Assembly: GCF_023278565.1 (NCBI RefSeq)
Contig: NC_064676.1
Span: 3,844,001-3,908,000, forward strand
From: Colletotrichum lupini
Lineage: Eukaryota > Ascomycota > Sordariomycetes > Glomerellales > Glomerellaceae
Reading direction: 5' to 3'
DNA: 64,000 nucleotides
Shown one piece after another: positions 1 to 11,589 of this stretch. The notes beneath the pieces are model-generated. The model searched no databases and was not told the origin of the DNA. It worked only from the letters and a program-made list of their open reading frames with translations. Both the position numbers and the translations under genes were made by a program. How positions within the stretch are numbered: the stretch's first letter is position 1; the number at the start of each line of letters is the position of its first letter.

Positions 1-335
1 AGGAAGCCTCTGGGAACGGGAAGACTATCGTCGCGGAAAGACTTGGTCTTGGGGGAGACCAGGTTGATGTTGGCAAGGGACTTGTCAATGTCGTCGACGA
101 TCAAGGCCATGCGGCGGCAGTGGGCGTCGACAACGTCGTCCAGGTTGGTCTGGGAGCGTCGAAGGCTTGGAGGGGCAGCAGTCAAGGCATCATCCATAGA
201 AGAGGTAGGACTGGTGGGAGAGTGGAAGGTAGCGCCCTTGCGGAGGCTGTTGGTCTTAAGAGTGAGGCCAGTGCCGGCAGGAGACTCCGGGCGAGTCACC
301 GGAGTCCTGCGTCGAGGGTTGACGGAGACGGACAT
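1..335 (-). CDS. N-terminal part of unidentified protein, truncated by window edge
   Basis: An open frame begins with ATG at 335 and reads without a stop for 111 codons to the left edge. The translation starts MSVSVNPRRRTPVTRPESPA and is rich in Ser, Thr, Pro and Arg. It then turns more ordered, with a stretch reading DDVVDAHCRRMALIVDDID. I do not recognise the family and no catalytic motif is visible in this part. The composition suggests a disordered, possibly phosphorylated N-terminus of a longer protein. The upstream side (336-1400) is pyrimidine-rich on this strand, with two CT microsatellites, as is common in fungal promoters and leaders. That context and the good codon structure support a real gene. 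The rest of the protein lies outside the window. Confidence 0.6.
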   Translation of the reverse strand, partial: MSVSVNPRRRTPVTRPESPAGTGLTLKTNSLRKGATFHSPTSPTSSMDDALTAAPPSLRRSQTNLDDVVDAHCRRMALIVDDIDKSLANINLVSPKTKSFRDDSLPVPRGF

Positions 336-581
336 GGTGACGGTGATGACACGGGTGTCCAGAACTCTGTCGGCTAGGTTGTGTTAGATCTCTTGAGGGT
401 TCATGGAGTTGTAGGGCTGAATAGGACACGGAGTGTGAGTCACGACCAGGACCTCACTGGTAGGTCTGATGTAGTAGTCCTAGCCTCTTGAGCAAGCCCA
501 AGGTTTAGGATTGGCCAATGTGATGAGGTGGCGGGAAATGTTTGAGACGGATATCGTGTGGACAAAGTGGATGAAGAGGGG

Positions 582-602
582 GAGAGAGAGAGAGAGAGAG
601 AG
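582..602. repeat. GA/CT dinucleotide microsatellite
   Basis: About ten perfect GA units. On the minus strand this is a CT tract upstream of the gene that starts at 335. Confidence 0.9.
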
Positions 603-1291
603 GAAGAGGAAGAATAGGACGAGACGGGGCCTTACGTCGAGATGAAAGATGGTATCGAAGGCGATAACGTCGATGGTATGGGGAGATGGCAACGGAAGGC
701 CAGACGAGGCGAAAGGCGAGCAGAGCAGGCGAGTAGTGGATTTAAGGCGAGGCCGTTGAAGTCTGCCTGATTTTGAGGGGTCCTGTCTGCGGGTATAGGA
801 GCAAGACAATGTAGTATGATGCGCCTTTTCGTCCCAGCTGTCGTACGCGTCGGCGTATGCACACGAGGATGGAAGAAAGCAGACGTAGATAGTCTGAGCT
901 GCTTGCCGTGGGCGATATTCTTTGAGGATGATGTGTATCCGGGAGGAAGAGCAAGAGACGAGGAAGAAGCGGACTGGAGTGCGGCGGCCTCAGTGGGACA
1001 AGACGGGATTGGGTTTGGTGTCGAGGAAGCGGCTTGGATATCCTAGAAATCGAGGAGAGCAACAAAAAAAAAAAGAGGAAGAGAAGCAGGAGGAGGAAGA
1101 GGATTCGGTCGAGGATTGAGGGTGGGTGGAAGGAGAGAGAAGAGGCGCGTGGTGGTCGTGAGCGAGGAAGAGGCGGTTGTTGGTGTACCGGGGGTCGAAG
1201 GTCATCGAGGTTTGATTAGAAAAGCAGCCCAGCACTGAGCACCTTACGCAGTAGAGTGAGAGAAAGTCCAGCAGCCAGACGAGCACCGGTG

Positions 1292-1308
1292 GAGAGAGAG
1301 AGAGAGAG
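1292..1308. repeat. GA/CT dinucleotide microsatellite
   Basis: About eight GA units, the second such tract upstream of the left-edge gene. Confidence 0.85.
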
Positions 1309-2983
1309 CGCCGCTGCGCTGAACGGGAGCGACAATTGAGCGGACCAGAACTCTGAAGAGAGCGTCCGGGGCGAAAGGCTGCTGCCTAATCGACTAGCCA
1401 ATGGGAGAGCGTCGCCGTGGCCCAGTGGAGGCGGAGTCTGGGCTTTGCGGATCAGGAAGGATCCAACCCCCGGTCACCAAAAAAGATACGTACCGAGGGT
1501 GCCCTCCAGCCTTGAACCCCACCACCACCACCTTACCTGTACCATAGTAGGTATGTACCTACCTACCCTACCTTAGGTACGTACTGTCCTCTATTCTGCC
1601 ATCTTCCACCACAGTCCCATCCTCGGTCTCCTCGGTCTCAACCTCCCAGAGTCCCATCGACTCGCCTTTTCACCAGCAATCATTCGTCCAACATGGAAAT
1701 GAAGATTTCTCGCCAGTATTTTCCGTTAAGCCCACCCGCCGGCAACAAGCCAAAACTCCACTCGTTCCAAACAATGTTGGCTGCACCTCATTCCGGGCCA
1801 CCTGAACATTGGAAAGACCCGCTGTTAGGGTCACCGCAGCTATGCTGCCCGCTGCTCAAACTGCACGGCGGTGGACAACCCCATGAGCACAGCCCCCCCG
1901 AATCAAGCATCAAAGTACACGATTAGCACCGACTACCTCTCATCACCTCGCATCACTTCCTTCGAAGCAATGATACCATCACCAATACTCTGCCCCATTA
2001 AGAGACACCCAGCCGCCAGAGTAACGGCAACCCGGAACACCAGATGCTAGCTGTCCTCGCTACCCTGGGTCACTGGGTGTCAGAAATGAACACCTTGCAC
2101 TGCAACTTGACGTCTCAATTCCTATGCTACCAATGACGCTGCTGTCAGCAAAACAATGGAACCTCAACCAGCCTGTGGCCCCGACTCCGACTCCGTGTCT
2201 GTTGTTCTAGTTGTTGTTGCTGCTGCTGCTGCTTGTCACATCTACTGCTGTTTGTCACTTGCGGTCCAGCTTGGGAGTTCAAGCACAGCTCACCATGGTG
2301 CATTGCACCCATCCAACTTCCATACCGCCGCGCACCTCACAGGAGGCAGACGAATTCTCTCGTCCCTGAATGCTCCATTCGAGGGGCGGGAAACGCAAAC
2401 CCATTGCCAACCCCAAATAGTACAAAGTACTCCGTACAACCCGTCAGAACGATGTATCGGATTGACGGCTGCCTTCTCCAGCTCGCAAATCTTGATGGGT
2501 CCCGAGAAGCGGGAAACGCAAGGGTCTGGTCCGGTACTGTATTCGAAAGCAGGGTGCGCCAGCCGGACGGGCGCCAGAACATCTCCCTCTGCACAGAGTC
2601 ACTTCACAAATGGAGACGGCAGCAAGGCGTGACCACAGATGGGGGCGTATCGCAAGGTTCGATCAAGTTTCAACATGCACCGCTGAAGATGGGCTGAAGT
2701 GGGCTATTGGGCATCCTCATCTCTCGCCGTTGTCCACAGGTGACAGTGCCTCCCTACGCATTACTTCGTACTCTGTACGGACTACGGATACACTCGAAAC
2801 CTCTAGGGAACGACTTGGCTGTCCAGCCTCACCAGCGCCCTTGAGTCGGGACGCTTTCGTCCAGATCAACATACGAGTGACCAGAAACGCATCTGCACAG
2901 CCAAGCTCGCCAGTCACCAGTGACATCTATTCTCACGATACCGCATTGCACAGCATTACTCCGTACCATGTCATCATACCTAC

Positions 2984-3032
2984 ACAGCACAGCACAGCAC
3001 AGCACAGCACAGCACAGCATAGCATAGCATAG
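2984..3032. repeat. CACAG pentanucleotide tandem repeat
   Basis: Tandem ACAGC units drift into AGCAT units at the right end, about ten copies in all. It is direct and uninterrupted by spacers, so it is a simple microsatellite and not an array of any functional type. Confidence 0.9.
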
Positions 3033-5635
3033 CTCGCTATCTACCTACCACCTTATTATGGCCCTCTCTCCTGCACACCTGTTGCACCGGTCGTGGCTTT
3101 GAGGCCGCTAACGGTAGGGCGGCAAGCTAAGAGTCCTCATGAGAACCAAGACATGAGCAAGACTGGACAAGACTCATAGTCTCATGCACGGTACCTTTTT
3201 TACACTCGGAAACTGGGTCAGGGATTAGACTTAATTTGGCCTCGCTCTGAGTCTCTCTCGCTTACCCCCGTCAAAATCAGCCCATCAGAACCAAAGTCCC
3301 AAAGCTAACCCGCTCATCAATCTCCACCCGCCAGCCCGATCCATGACTTCCCACTGGGTCGTTTCATTCTCCGCCAACCTGGGACCATTCCCAAGCGAAC
3401 TGTTGGCTGTCTTACATACTCCAAATTCCGCTCTTCTGTCACTCAGAGTCTCAAAGGGCCCTCAGCCTCCTCCGCAGGCCCTCAAGGTCGCAGCAATGCC
3501 ATGCTGCCATCCACTGTGATGCGTACCTACGTCTTTGCGATAGGCCTTCTCAACGACCAGCAGATCAGGGCTCCCCTTGCGTTTGCCAAAAACGGCAGAC
3601 GGGGTCCAGTTTGATTCGAGACCAACACCAACCCTCTCTCATTATGTCACCTCTCAACGCGGAAATTGACCAATGACGCCCTTGGCGCCCGTCCGGATAC
3701 CATTTCTCGCGCGTTGCTGATATCACCAGTCTCCATCAACTCGTGGTCCGTGATATGTGGAGTTTATTGAAAACGGTCCACTGCGGACCAACTGCCATGG
3801 CCTCTGCTTACTGTTGGGGGCCGATCAAGCCAGCGCATCCACAGACCAGGAGAGAAGAAAACGCTGGAGCAGGCAAAAAGCTTTGCTTCAACTTCCGGTC
3901 AAGGTCGGCATTTTCGTCCGGCCTGTCACTAGAGACCACGGGACAGGCAGGGGTCGGAATGGCCAGCGGGCGCTCTGATTCTCTATCCCACCCACCAAGA
4001 TTACACACCCAGTCTGATTAGCCAAGCAAAGCCCACCAGTCTGGTCTGGGTCGGCCGAATGACGTTCGGTACAGAGCACGCGGTACCAGGGTTACAGTTT
4101 GAAGGTTGAGAATTCTGAGCCATTGACAGCTCGTAACCCGCAGCTTCGCACGAGCGACCGTTCGCATTTCACCTAATCGGGGTTCAGGGACAGTCGGAGT
4201 CTGGAAATCTAGGGCACGAACAGCAATAACATGGACCTGCATGTCTTGACTCGTCCGTCAGTCGTCACCTAGCTTGCGTTGATTGAAGCTTGGCGTGTTG
4301 CTCTGACGGTGCTGGATTGCGCGGTTGCGCATATCACCAACGAATCCGTACCCAGGGATTCGTACTCAGTCGTGTATGCTTGTTTGCTGCACAGGACTTT
4401 GGCGCAGGGAAAGTCGCATGACGGATGCGCGTCTGCTCGCAGGAACACATTCAAACGAACCTTGGTCAACCAATTGCTCACCACCACTATCACTCGCACT
4501 CGCACAACCCTCCCGGTTCCTCTCCACACATAGGGCTGGCGTGGCTGTCCACCTGTCCCAGTAACTTTAACGCAAGCCAATCCAAGCTGTATACCGACAG
4601 ACGAAAGAAGCAAGAAACTCAAAGCAAGCAAGCTTTTTGACTCAAAATCGGTTCCCGGCTCACCGTCCACACTATGACTTACCCCGAACGCAGGAGAGAG
4701 GCGGCGTCACATCGTCCTGTGTACCTACTCAATAACTTAGCCGCCTCGTCACTTACACGTTACATGACCGTTCCTGAACACGCCGAATCCCGTACTTCGT
4801 ATCGTATTCCGGGGCCCTAAAAAGAACGCAAGAGTTAGGACTCGTTAGGAACCCCCCTCATTCCAACGGGTATCGGTTCATCCGCAAAGCCTATGCCGCC
4901 ATCCCATTGGCTCAAGAAGCCCGTCGTGTATCGACGACACGTAGGCGGTCACGAATCAGCGATCCCGACCCCAACTGTCTGCCCGTCGGTCAGCCCTATG
5001 GGTGTCCCTCCGTCACCAATCAGCTTTGCGGAAATAGAGCAGCCTATCACCAAACTCCGCTTCGCCGATTAATTGCGGCCACCTCTTTTTTTTCTTCCTA
5101 GGACTTTCGACCGCGTCGTAACAAGGCATCAGCATTTCTGCTTCTTTGTTTGGCCAATACGATACGTACCGGTTACTCGCTTCTTTGAACCGATGCAGTT
5201 CTACACCAGACAGGCACACCCGTTTCCTGAGACCATGTTCGTTCCACCTGACGCACAATAGACAAGCCAGTCATTGATTGGACTAACACAGAGGCCACGA
5301 ATCTGTATCAACATGAAAAGAAAGAGGGTTGTGACATTGTTGTTGTTTATTCTCTCTGCCTTGAGCTTGTTTCCTTCCGCTAGACCCTTTGAAAGTTTAC
5401 TCGTCCCCAAGTTATGCACGTCAGATTCCCAATGGGCTCCCAAATTGAACCTTCTCTCGGCGGCCCTCAGACATGGTACACTAAGGTATGATTGCTTTGG
5501 GAGGCGATGGCCGGCTGGGACAAGGATGGCCAGATCGCTGGAAACATGACCTACTCTATTTCTCTACTTTGCAACCAGAGGAATGCTTCCCCTCCCCCTC
5601 TTCACCAGCCACGCGGCTGAAGCTCACCGTTACTC

Positions 5636-6928
5636 CTAATTGGGGACCCTCCGCCACAGCATCTCAACCTCATCCATCAGCTCCTCCAGTGGCAACTCGG
5701 GGGTACATTTCGCTTCTGTGATGCGTGACTCCGAGCTGCTGACTACTGCGCGGTGGTCTCCCTGTTGCTGATCCCGGCTGCTCCGTTGTTCTCCTGTTTG
5801 ATGGGTGGCGTTCACTTGTAGAGGACGGCCTACGCTCGCCGAACTACGGGTTAGCCCTCCGGACATATCGGCCGTCCCCTCTACCGCACGGGGGGACGTC
5901 TGTTGTTTGCTTTTCTTCTTCTTGATTTTCAGGGGCGCCGGGAGGAGGTGGAAAGTAGGTCCACGGACGTATGAGGGTATTGGCTCGGGCTGCGTGGGAA
6001 GGGGCGATGTAAGACCACTTGGTCTCTTTTGCACTTGATGTTGCTGTTGCTGCTGTCGTTGTCCATCGTGACTTACCGGGATCCGCTGCTCTTGAGGTCG
6101 CTGGTGAAGATGTGCTTGCTGGGCACCTTGCTGCTCTCCTCGACGATGCTGCTGCTGCTGGCTGGCTTCCTCCCCGCGAGCGTCGTGAAATCGCTTATTG
6201 AACCACGGCGACGTCGGAGATCTACCACCCCTTGAACTATGTTCAACTGCACCAGCAACACCTCCTCCGCCACTTCTGCCGTCAGCGTTCCCCCCATCTC
6301 TCCTCGTGCCGTTCCCCTCGTGACCACCAGTCGGCTGGCCAGGAGCGCCGGAGTCTTGATATCGACGCGCATTATCCCCCCGCCGCGGGGCCTTCTGCCC
6401 CCGATTTCGATCTCCTGAAGCACCTGGAACACCGTAAGTATCATTCATACCATTATTCCCCCCCAACTCCGGACGCCTCTGCTGCTGATACCGCGTCCTC
6501 GCCAGCGTCGGCGTCGACGGAGGGACGGCCTGCATCGCCGCAACGGCCTTGTCCTGGACGCAACGGGGGCACTTTCCCCCGACGGGACTCATGCAGCGTT
6601 TCCTTCCGCGGCAGACGCCGGACTCTTCGTGGGCTTGCGGCGGTGGCGGCGTGGAGGGGGTGGAGGGGCAGGGGAGGCAGGGACAGAGGAGGAACATCCA
6701 CGGGGAGCAGGGGTTGCGGGTTCGTCGTGCTCTTCTGGCGTTGTTGGCGCTGCTGGTGTTGAGCTGATGATGATGATGGTTGTGGGCAGAGTCGACGGAG
6801 GAGGAGGTGAAGCTGGAGTCGTGTGGGTTGAGCTTGCGCGCCTGTTGCGTCTTGTAGTCTGCGCAGTCTATGTCTTCGAAGACGCTGTGGTGGCAGTCTG
6901 TGTAGATTATTTGCTTTTCCCAGCACAT
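5636..6928 (-). CDS. Orphan protein with Cys-rich N-terminus and Gln/Arg/Gly-rich remainder
   Basis: A 430-residue product is read from ATG 6928 without an intron. The frame stays open upstream with another ATG at 7006. I prefer 6928 because it has A at -3, while 7006 has a pyrimidine there. The first 123 residues contain eleven cysteines (2, 12, 22, 74, 82, 84, 87, 106, 112, 120, 123), a DCHH at 11-14 and a His run at 50-54. The last cluster, CRGRKRC...CPRC, has zinc-site-like spacing. A start of the form MCWxxxIIYTDCxHS is, from memory, common among fungal hypothetical proteins. The rest is low-complexity, with Gln runs and RGG-like stretches, and ends in a short acidic helix-like segment, PLEELMDEVEMLWRRV. 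I do not know the function; nucleic-acid or protein binding would be a guess. Confidence 0.6.
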   Translation of the reverse strand: MCWEKQIIYTDCHHSVFEDIDCADYKTQQARKLNPHDSSFTSSSVDSAHNHHHHQLNTSSANNARRARRTRNPCSPWMFLLCPCLPCPSTPSTPPPPQAHEESGVCRGRKRCMSPVGGKCPRCVQDKAVAAMQAVPPSTPTLARTRYQQQRRPELGGNNGMNDTYGVPGASGDRNRGQKAPRRGDNARRYQDSGAPGQPTGGHEGNGTRRDGGNADGRSGGGGVAGAVEHSSRGGRSPTSPWFNKRFHDARGEEASQQQQHRRGEQQGAQQAHLHQRPQEQRIPVSHDGQRQQQQQHQVQKRPSGLTSPLPTQPEPIPSYVRGPTFHLLPAPLKIKKKKSKQQTSPRAVEGTADMSGGLTRSSASVGRPLQVNATHQTGEQRSSRDQQQGDHRAVVSSSESRITEAKCTPELPLEELMDEVEMLWRRVPN

Positions 6929-7006
6929 CTTTCTCGTTCGGCTTCTGGGGCACGAAACCGCCCCCGGTGATATCTCGAAATTTGACGTACCTCTACCGTA
7001 TGTCAT

Positions 7007-8370
7007 ATAGACCTCTGTCTTAATTGATCTCGGGGAGTTGGGTCGCTTTAGTTTTGAGGGTTTAGCCCCTGGAGGCTGGAAACGGGGTTTTGGGTTTCGA
7101 TTCTTGGCTGGTTGATACGACTGGCTTCTTGAGAGACTCTCTATCTCTCGGTCTGTCTCTCTTCTTGCCTGGGAGAGAGAGGTTTCGACTTGAGCCTTTT
7201 GTATCGACGAGGAGAGGTATTTCGGGCTGTGGACAAGGGGGGCGGGACAATACAATGCCTCGTGTTTTTTATTCATGTTATTCTTCCCTGCTAGGTACAC
7301 AGTTTGAAGGTGGCTTTTATGAGGACTTTGTCTTGGAACCAATGCTGCAGTTTTCTTATTCGTGATGCTCGACAACCAGGTTGTTTACTTGCCCTAAAAT
7401 TCGGCAGACATGGATTGGTTCCTTCTGGATAGACAGAGGCACTCGTAATGATCCCGAGCTAGACGGCGGCATCTTTCTCACATCACCTTGTTTCTAACGC
7501 TGGCCCATCTGGTGAAGACGAGCAAGCGGTCCCGCTCGTCCTCAGTGGTTTTTGTTTCTTTGAGGGTAATCAACATACGAAGGAGATAAGGCAGATACGT
7601 CGAGGTAGCCAACTGGCTGGGCGTCGTCGTCGAGGACAATCAAGTCAGTGCGGTCTACATCCAATTGTCGAAACAAGGGATATCTTCATCCGAAAACTTT
7701 TCTTGTTCTGTTTCTGGAAACTCTGCTCCGTTCAAGAAGGGTTCTCGGACAAGGATGTCCGGGCGTTGATGTTTGCTAGGATTCAATGTTTTCCCTCCCT
7801 TTCCATGACTATGAGGATTATTATTGAGAAATCCAGAAGACCTCTTTTCTCCTGAAGAACTGAATGTTTCAAAACTGTTAGCTCTTCAAAGACAGGCATC
7901 AAAATCATACTGAATCGAACTAGAATCAACAACATCATTGTCATGTTCGTTGCATGCTGTTCCAGGCCCTCGAATCAACGGCCAATGATGTTTTACAGGT
8001 CCCCATTTAGGAACAAGGAAAAGTCAAAGAATACCATGAGGAAGCCTCCTTTTCTTTGACATGACAGCCTCTGGTACTTCTTCCTCCCCTTGCCTGACGA
8101 GCAAGGGGCCAGTCAAAGGCTACTTCTTTATAGGGCAGATACCATTCTTTCGAGCATCAGGTAGCGGCCAAAAGGAGAGAAAGTGGCCCTTCCTTAAGTT
8201 CCATCTAGGTCAAAAAGGAGTCAGCCCAGCTCCATCTTGCATTTGTCGACTAGTCCATTGCTTCCTTCTTCGACTTCTCTCCTACTTCTTATCTAGATTT
8301 CCATTTCCTTTGGGCGCGGAAAAGCAATCGCTAGGGAGAATAATTTTAAGTTTTCGAATCTCGAGGAACA
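7007..8370. other. divergent intergenic region between two orphan genes
   Basis: This 1.4 kb separates divergently read genes and presumably carries both promoters and leaders. The part next to 7006 could be 5' leader or an N-terminal extension of the minus-strand gene. I see no clear TATA box and no RNA gene. Confidence 0.5.
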
Positions 8371-11300
8371 ATGGGCTTCACATGGCCATCCCTAGGACGC
8401 TGGACGTCCAACAGAAGAAGACCCTCGAGATCATCCCGCGAACCATACCGTCACCGCCCTACGACGTCGACGACCAAGACGTCGGAGTGTTACTCTCCCA
8501 CCACCGATCAAACCCACGAAGACGAAGATAGAGAATCCAAGCGCAACTGTCCACAGGACACATACAGCTACGACGCATCCGATTCTTCCGTATACGGCGG
8601 CGCCCAGTCACCCACACACCGTCCCTCGGCCCCTCCGGCCCAGGGCGTCAGGGAGACGGAGTTGTTGCTCAGAGGTGAGTCCCCCGCGGCGCTCATCGAG
8701 CTCATCCGGCGGACGGAAGACGCTGAACGGCGGGTGAGGCCAAGTCAGAAGTCCAAGTACCTCGGCGCAGACGACGACGCGCTACACGTTCGGTTCGGAA
8801 CCACGACGACGGTCTACGGGCGTGGGGGGGGAGGAACCGCTCGATACGACGATGGCTGGGTTCTCTCTGCCGCCGAAGAGGACCGTCGCCGGGACGAGGC
8901 GGCGGTTCGGGAGGAGTATGACGACGACTTCGATGAGCAGGAGTTTGGGGATTGGAGGGACGGTGGATGTGAGTGCGAGTGCGGGCGCGGCGGACGTGAT
9001 GAAGAGGATGAGAAGCTTGAAGAGGAGTGCGATGAAGCGGAAGAGGTAATTCGCCACGATCACAGCCGGCGCGGGTCATGGGCTGGTGACGAGTCTTCAC
9101 GTCCGTGTGGTCACGAGGCAGAAGAAGGTGCTAATGCTCAACGTCACAGGTCGGAGGCGCAAAAGAAGGAGATGGGAGAGGATATGCCTGCGTTCGAAGT
9201 GTGTGGTGTGGTAATGAGAGACGGACTGCGGTTGCATCCGACGAACGGCGCGGCCTCGGGCTCTTTGACGACGGTCCAGGGGCCTGGAAGATCCTTGACG
9301 GCGGGGGAGGAGGGATTGGAGATGACTTTGGTCGACTACTCCAGCGATGAGACATCCACCGCGGAAGAAGACCCCTCTGACGGCGAGGGCAGTGAGCCTC
9401 ATCTGCCGTCGCTGTACTTTGAGGATTTGAGAAGTATGGTCGAAGAGGCGGCGGTTCCGGGCCCCTTGATCTCGGGGGCGGATGTCGTCGATGGGACTGG
9501 TGATGAACAGACGAACGAGGCAGAATCGAACTCCACGCCGGATGCGGAGGTGTTGTTTGATTTCTCTGAGTATTCCAAGGGACATGAGCGTTCGATTGGG
9601 GATATGCTGGGCTCCTTCTCTAGAGAATTTGAAGGGTGGCAGGCCGATGCTGATGAAGAGGAGAACCTCCCTCCGACTCCTGCTCATGAGATTATTCGTC
9701 CCGTCGCCGGACTGGGTTGGTATGACGACAATGAGAGATCGAGGTACTCTGATGTTTATCCCCAGGCTTTGGTCACGAGCATTACTAGGGCAAATGCAGA
9801 GTCCAACGCGGCATCAGAGAGTCCGCTGACGTTCCCCCTCCGCAAAGACTCGTTGGAACATAGCCCCAGAGCCCTCACCTTTTCCGAGATATCCTACGCG
9901 GCCGAGGAAGGAGACGGGTTCACGACAACGAAAGCTGGTGAATTCGATAGCACACCCATGAGGACAGTCTTTGAGAATACGAGCCAGTTCTTCAAGCCAA
10001 CCACTGTGGAAGACGAACACTGGATATCAAAGCCAAAGTCACCTGCATCCCCGCGACGCTCTTCCTCCGTCTACTCCTCAGACTCCTCGGAAAACGCAGG
10101 CTCTCTCTCCCCCACCTCTAAAGCATCCCCAACCTCCCCGAGCGAGGGCGAAGAAGACGAAGAAGAGATAGATGGCCTCCTCGACATCTACGCAACCACA
10201 TCCCACCCCGACCACGGATCCCCCCTCTCTCCCACAACCGACAAAGACCTACTTCCCCCTTACCACCCTTCCTCACCATCCGCCCTCATCCCTCTCACCA
10301 CAATCGCTCGCGGCCTCTCCCTCCCCCAAGCAACCCCCTATAGCACCCTCCAAACCCACCTTGCCCGCAACGCAAACATCCTCCGCTACCTCGTCCTCCA
10401 CTGCATCCCCTCCCCCTCCATAAACCCCCTCGAACCCCAAACCGACCTCGTCGAACCCACCCTGCCCCTACCCCTAACCCCCGGATCAGGAGACTACGCT
10501 CGAAACTTCCCCTCCCACCCGCGCAGGCGCGAGTACACACGCCTCCTACAAGCCATCCGCTCCGTACAGTGGTCAGCAGACGCCATCAACGACATGCTGG
10601 CCGTGGTAGACTTTCACTCCCCTCTCCCGTCCCCTTCGTCTCCATCATTCTCGACGGACCCTTCGCACAGACGAACCTCCACGGCCCTACCCGCCTTTCG
10701 AAAACTCCGCGCCGCGGACGCAGAGCGGCGGGGGTACCTTACCTCCACGCAGCTTCACGCGCTAAGCATGCACGGTATCTCGCTCCTCGACGTGCTGCAG
10801 ATGAACGACGTCCCGCGGGTCGTAAGCTCTGGGTTAGGCGGGCGCCTCGTTGCTGCTGCGGCGTCTGGGGCGTTGGGTGTCGCGAGGGAGTGTAATCTGC
10901 TCGACGAGGAGGGGGCGTTGCTGGAGTTGCTTGCTGATCCGGAGGAGGGGTTTGGCTCGAGGTTGAGAACTCGGGACCAGGGCAGACGTAGTGGAAGGGG
11001 GAGCGGATTGAGGTGTTGTATTGGTGTTGATGATGAAGGTGAGACAGGCGACGAAGAGAACGGGGCAGATAGCGACGACCAGATGAACGATGATGAGGAT
11101 GAGGGGCATGGAGAGGGAACGTACATCGACGGCCTTGTAGACGAGGTGGGAACAGGGAATGTCGTTGATGATGATGGGGCGTACCTCGTTAGCCCCTTAT
11201 CTCCCGAAGCATTCACCGCAGACCAGACCTGGGAGGACCAGGATGGTGTAGCCTCAGCACCGACGACATCTCAACCCTCCGAGGACCTCATGACCTTCTC

Positions 11301-11589
11301 TGACGATGACGAGGAAGAAGATGAGGATGACATCTACGGTCTACCTACAGACTGTACTTTTGAACAATCGGAAGCGGAGCTCCACGTGAAGCCGCTGAAT
11401 ATACCCAAAAGGAAACCCGCACTCAAGAGGTCCCATCACGTTCGAGAAATCCAGGCCTCTGACGAAGAGACAAAGACGGCTGTTCTGGTCAATAAAGAGA
11501 CAGGCGAGGACCCCGAGTTGCGACGGTTCTTCACCGAGATTGGGGCGATGCCTGTAGTTGCTGGCACGTCGGACGTTATCATTGAGTGA
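8371..11589 (+). CDS. Large acidic, mostly disordered orphan protein
   Basis: An uninterrupted 1072-residue frame starts at ATG 8371 and ends at TGA 11589. Most of the product is low-complexity. The N-terminal 60 residues are basic and Ser/Arg/Thr-rich, followed by long Asp/Glu-rich stretches and Ser/Pro-rich segments. One ordered-looking part, roughly residues 620-750, contains TPYSTLQTHLARNANILRYL and REYTRLLQAIRSVQWSADAI; it looks helical and is the best candidate for a conserved domain. Further acidic blocks follow near residues 890-930 and 970-990. The C-terminus reads RRFFTEIGAMPVVAGTSDVI. There is no signal peptide or membrane segment. Codon use between 10000 and 10700 is very C-rich. 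I do not recognise the family. The long open frame with acidic low-complexity composition is typical of rapidly diverging fungal regulatory or scaffold proteins, but that is only inference. Confidence 0.7.
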   Translation: MGFTWPSLGRWTSNRRRPSRSSREPYRHRPTTSTTKTSECYSPTTDQTHEDEDRESKRNCPQDTYSYDASDSSVYGGAQSPTHRPSAPPAQGVRETELLLRGESPAALIELIRRTEDAERRVRPSQKSKYLGADDDALHVRFGTTTTVYGRGGGGTARYDDGWVLSAAEEDRRRDEAAVREEYDDDFDEQEFGDWRDGGCECECGRGGRDEEDEKLEEECDEAEEVIRHDHSRRGSWAGDESSRPCGHEAEEGANAQRHRSEAQKKEMGEDMPAFEVCGVVMRDGLRLHPTNGAASGSLTTVQGPGRSLTAGEEGLEMTLVDYSSDETSTAEEDPSDGEGSEPHLPSLYFEDLRSMVEEAAVPGPLISGADVVDGTGDEQTNEAESNSTPDAEVLFDFSEYSKGHERSIGDMLGSFSREFEGWQADADEEENLPPTPAHEIIRPVAGLGWYDDNERSRYSDVYPQALVTSITRANAESNAASESPLTFPLRKDSLEHSPRALTFSEISYAAEEGDGFTTTKAGEFDSTPMRTVFENTSQFFKPTTVEDEHWISKPKSPASPRRSSSVYSSDSSENAGSLSPTSKASPTSPSEGEEDEEEIDGLLDIYATTSHPDHGSPLSPTTDKDLLPPYHPSSPSALIPLTTIARGLSLPQATPYSTLQTHLARNANILRYLVLHCIPSPSINPLEPQTDLVEPTLPLPLTPGSGDYARNFPSHPRRREYTRLLQAIRSVQWSADAINDMLAVVDFHSPLPSPSSPSFSTDPSHRRTSTALPAFRKLRAADAERRGYLTSTQLHALSMHGISLLDVLQMNDVPRVVSSGLGGRLVAAAASGALGVARECNLLDEEGALLELLADPEEGFGSRLRTRDQGRRSGRGSGLRCCIGVDDEGETGDEENGADSDDQMNDDEDEGHGEGTYIDGLVDEVGTGNVVDDDGAYLVSPLSPEAFTADQTWEDQDGVASAPTTSQPSEDLMTFSDDDEEEDEDDIYGLPTDCTFEQSEAELHVKPLNIPKRKPALKRSHHVREIQASDEETKTAVLVNKETGEDPELRRFFTEIGAMPVVAGTSDVIIE

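Larger units (their letters stand above)
336..5635. other. gene-poor intergenic region
   Basis: I find no recognisable gene in these 5.3 kb. The first kilobase is probably the promoter and leader of the gene at the left edge. The region holds two GA/CT microsatellites, an A run near 1063, TACCTAC-type motifs near 1556-1586 and 3042-3049, a CACAG pentamer array, and two exact copies of the TACGGAGTA nonamer in its reverse form. Open frames here are short and unlike any family I know. One starting at ATG 1693 (77 codons) follows a pyrimidine-rich leader-like stretch and could be a small gene, but nothing else supports it. Confidence 0.6.

Noticed and set aside
2156..2697. Two overlapping plus-strand frames of 158 and 154 codons
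   Set aside because: Low-complexity start, no recognisable domain, and a mutual overlap typical of chance frames in GC-balanced DNA.
2984..3032. CRISPR-like array
   Set aside because: Contiguous pentamers with no spacers in a eukaryotic genome; a simple microsatellite.
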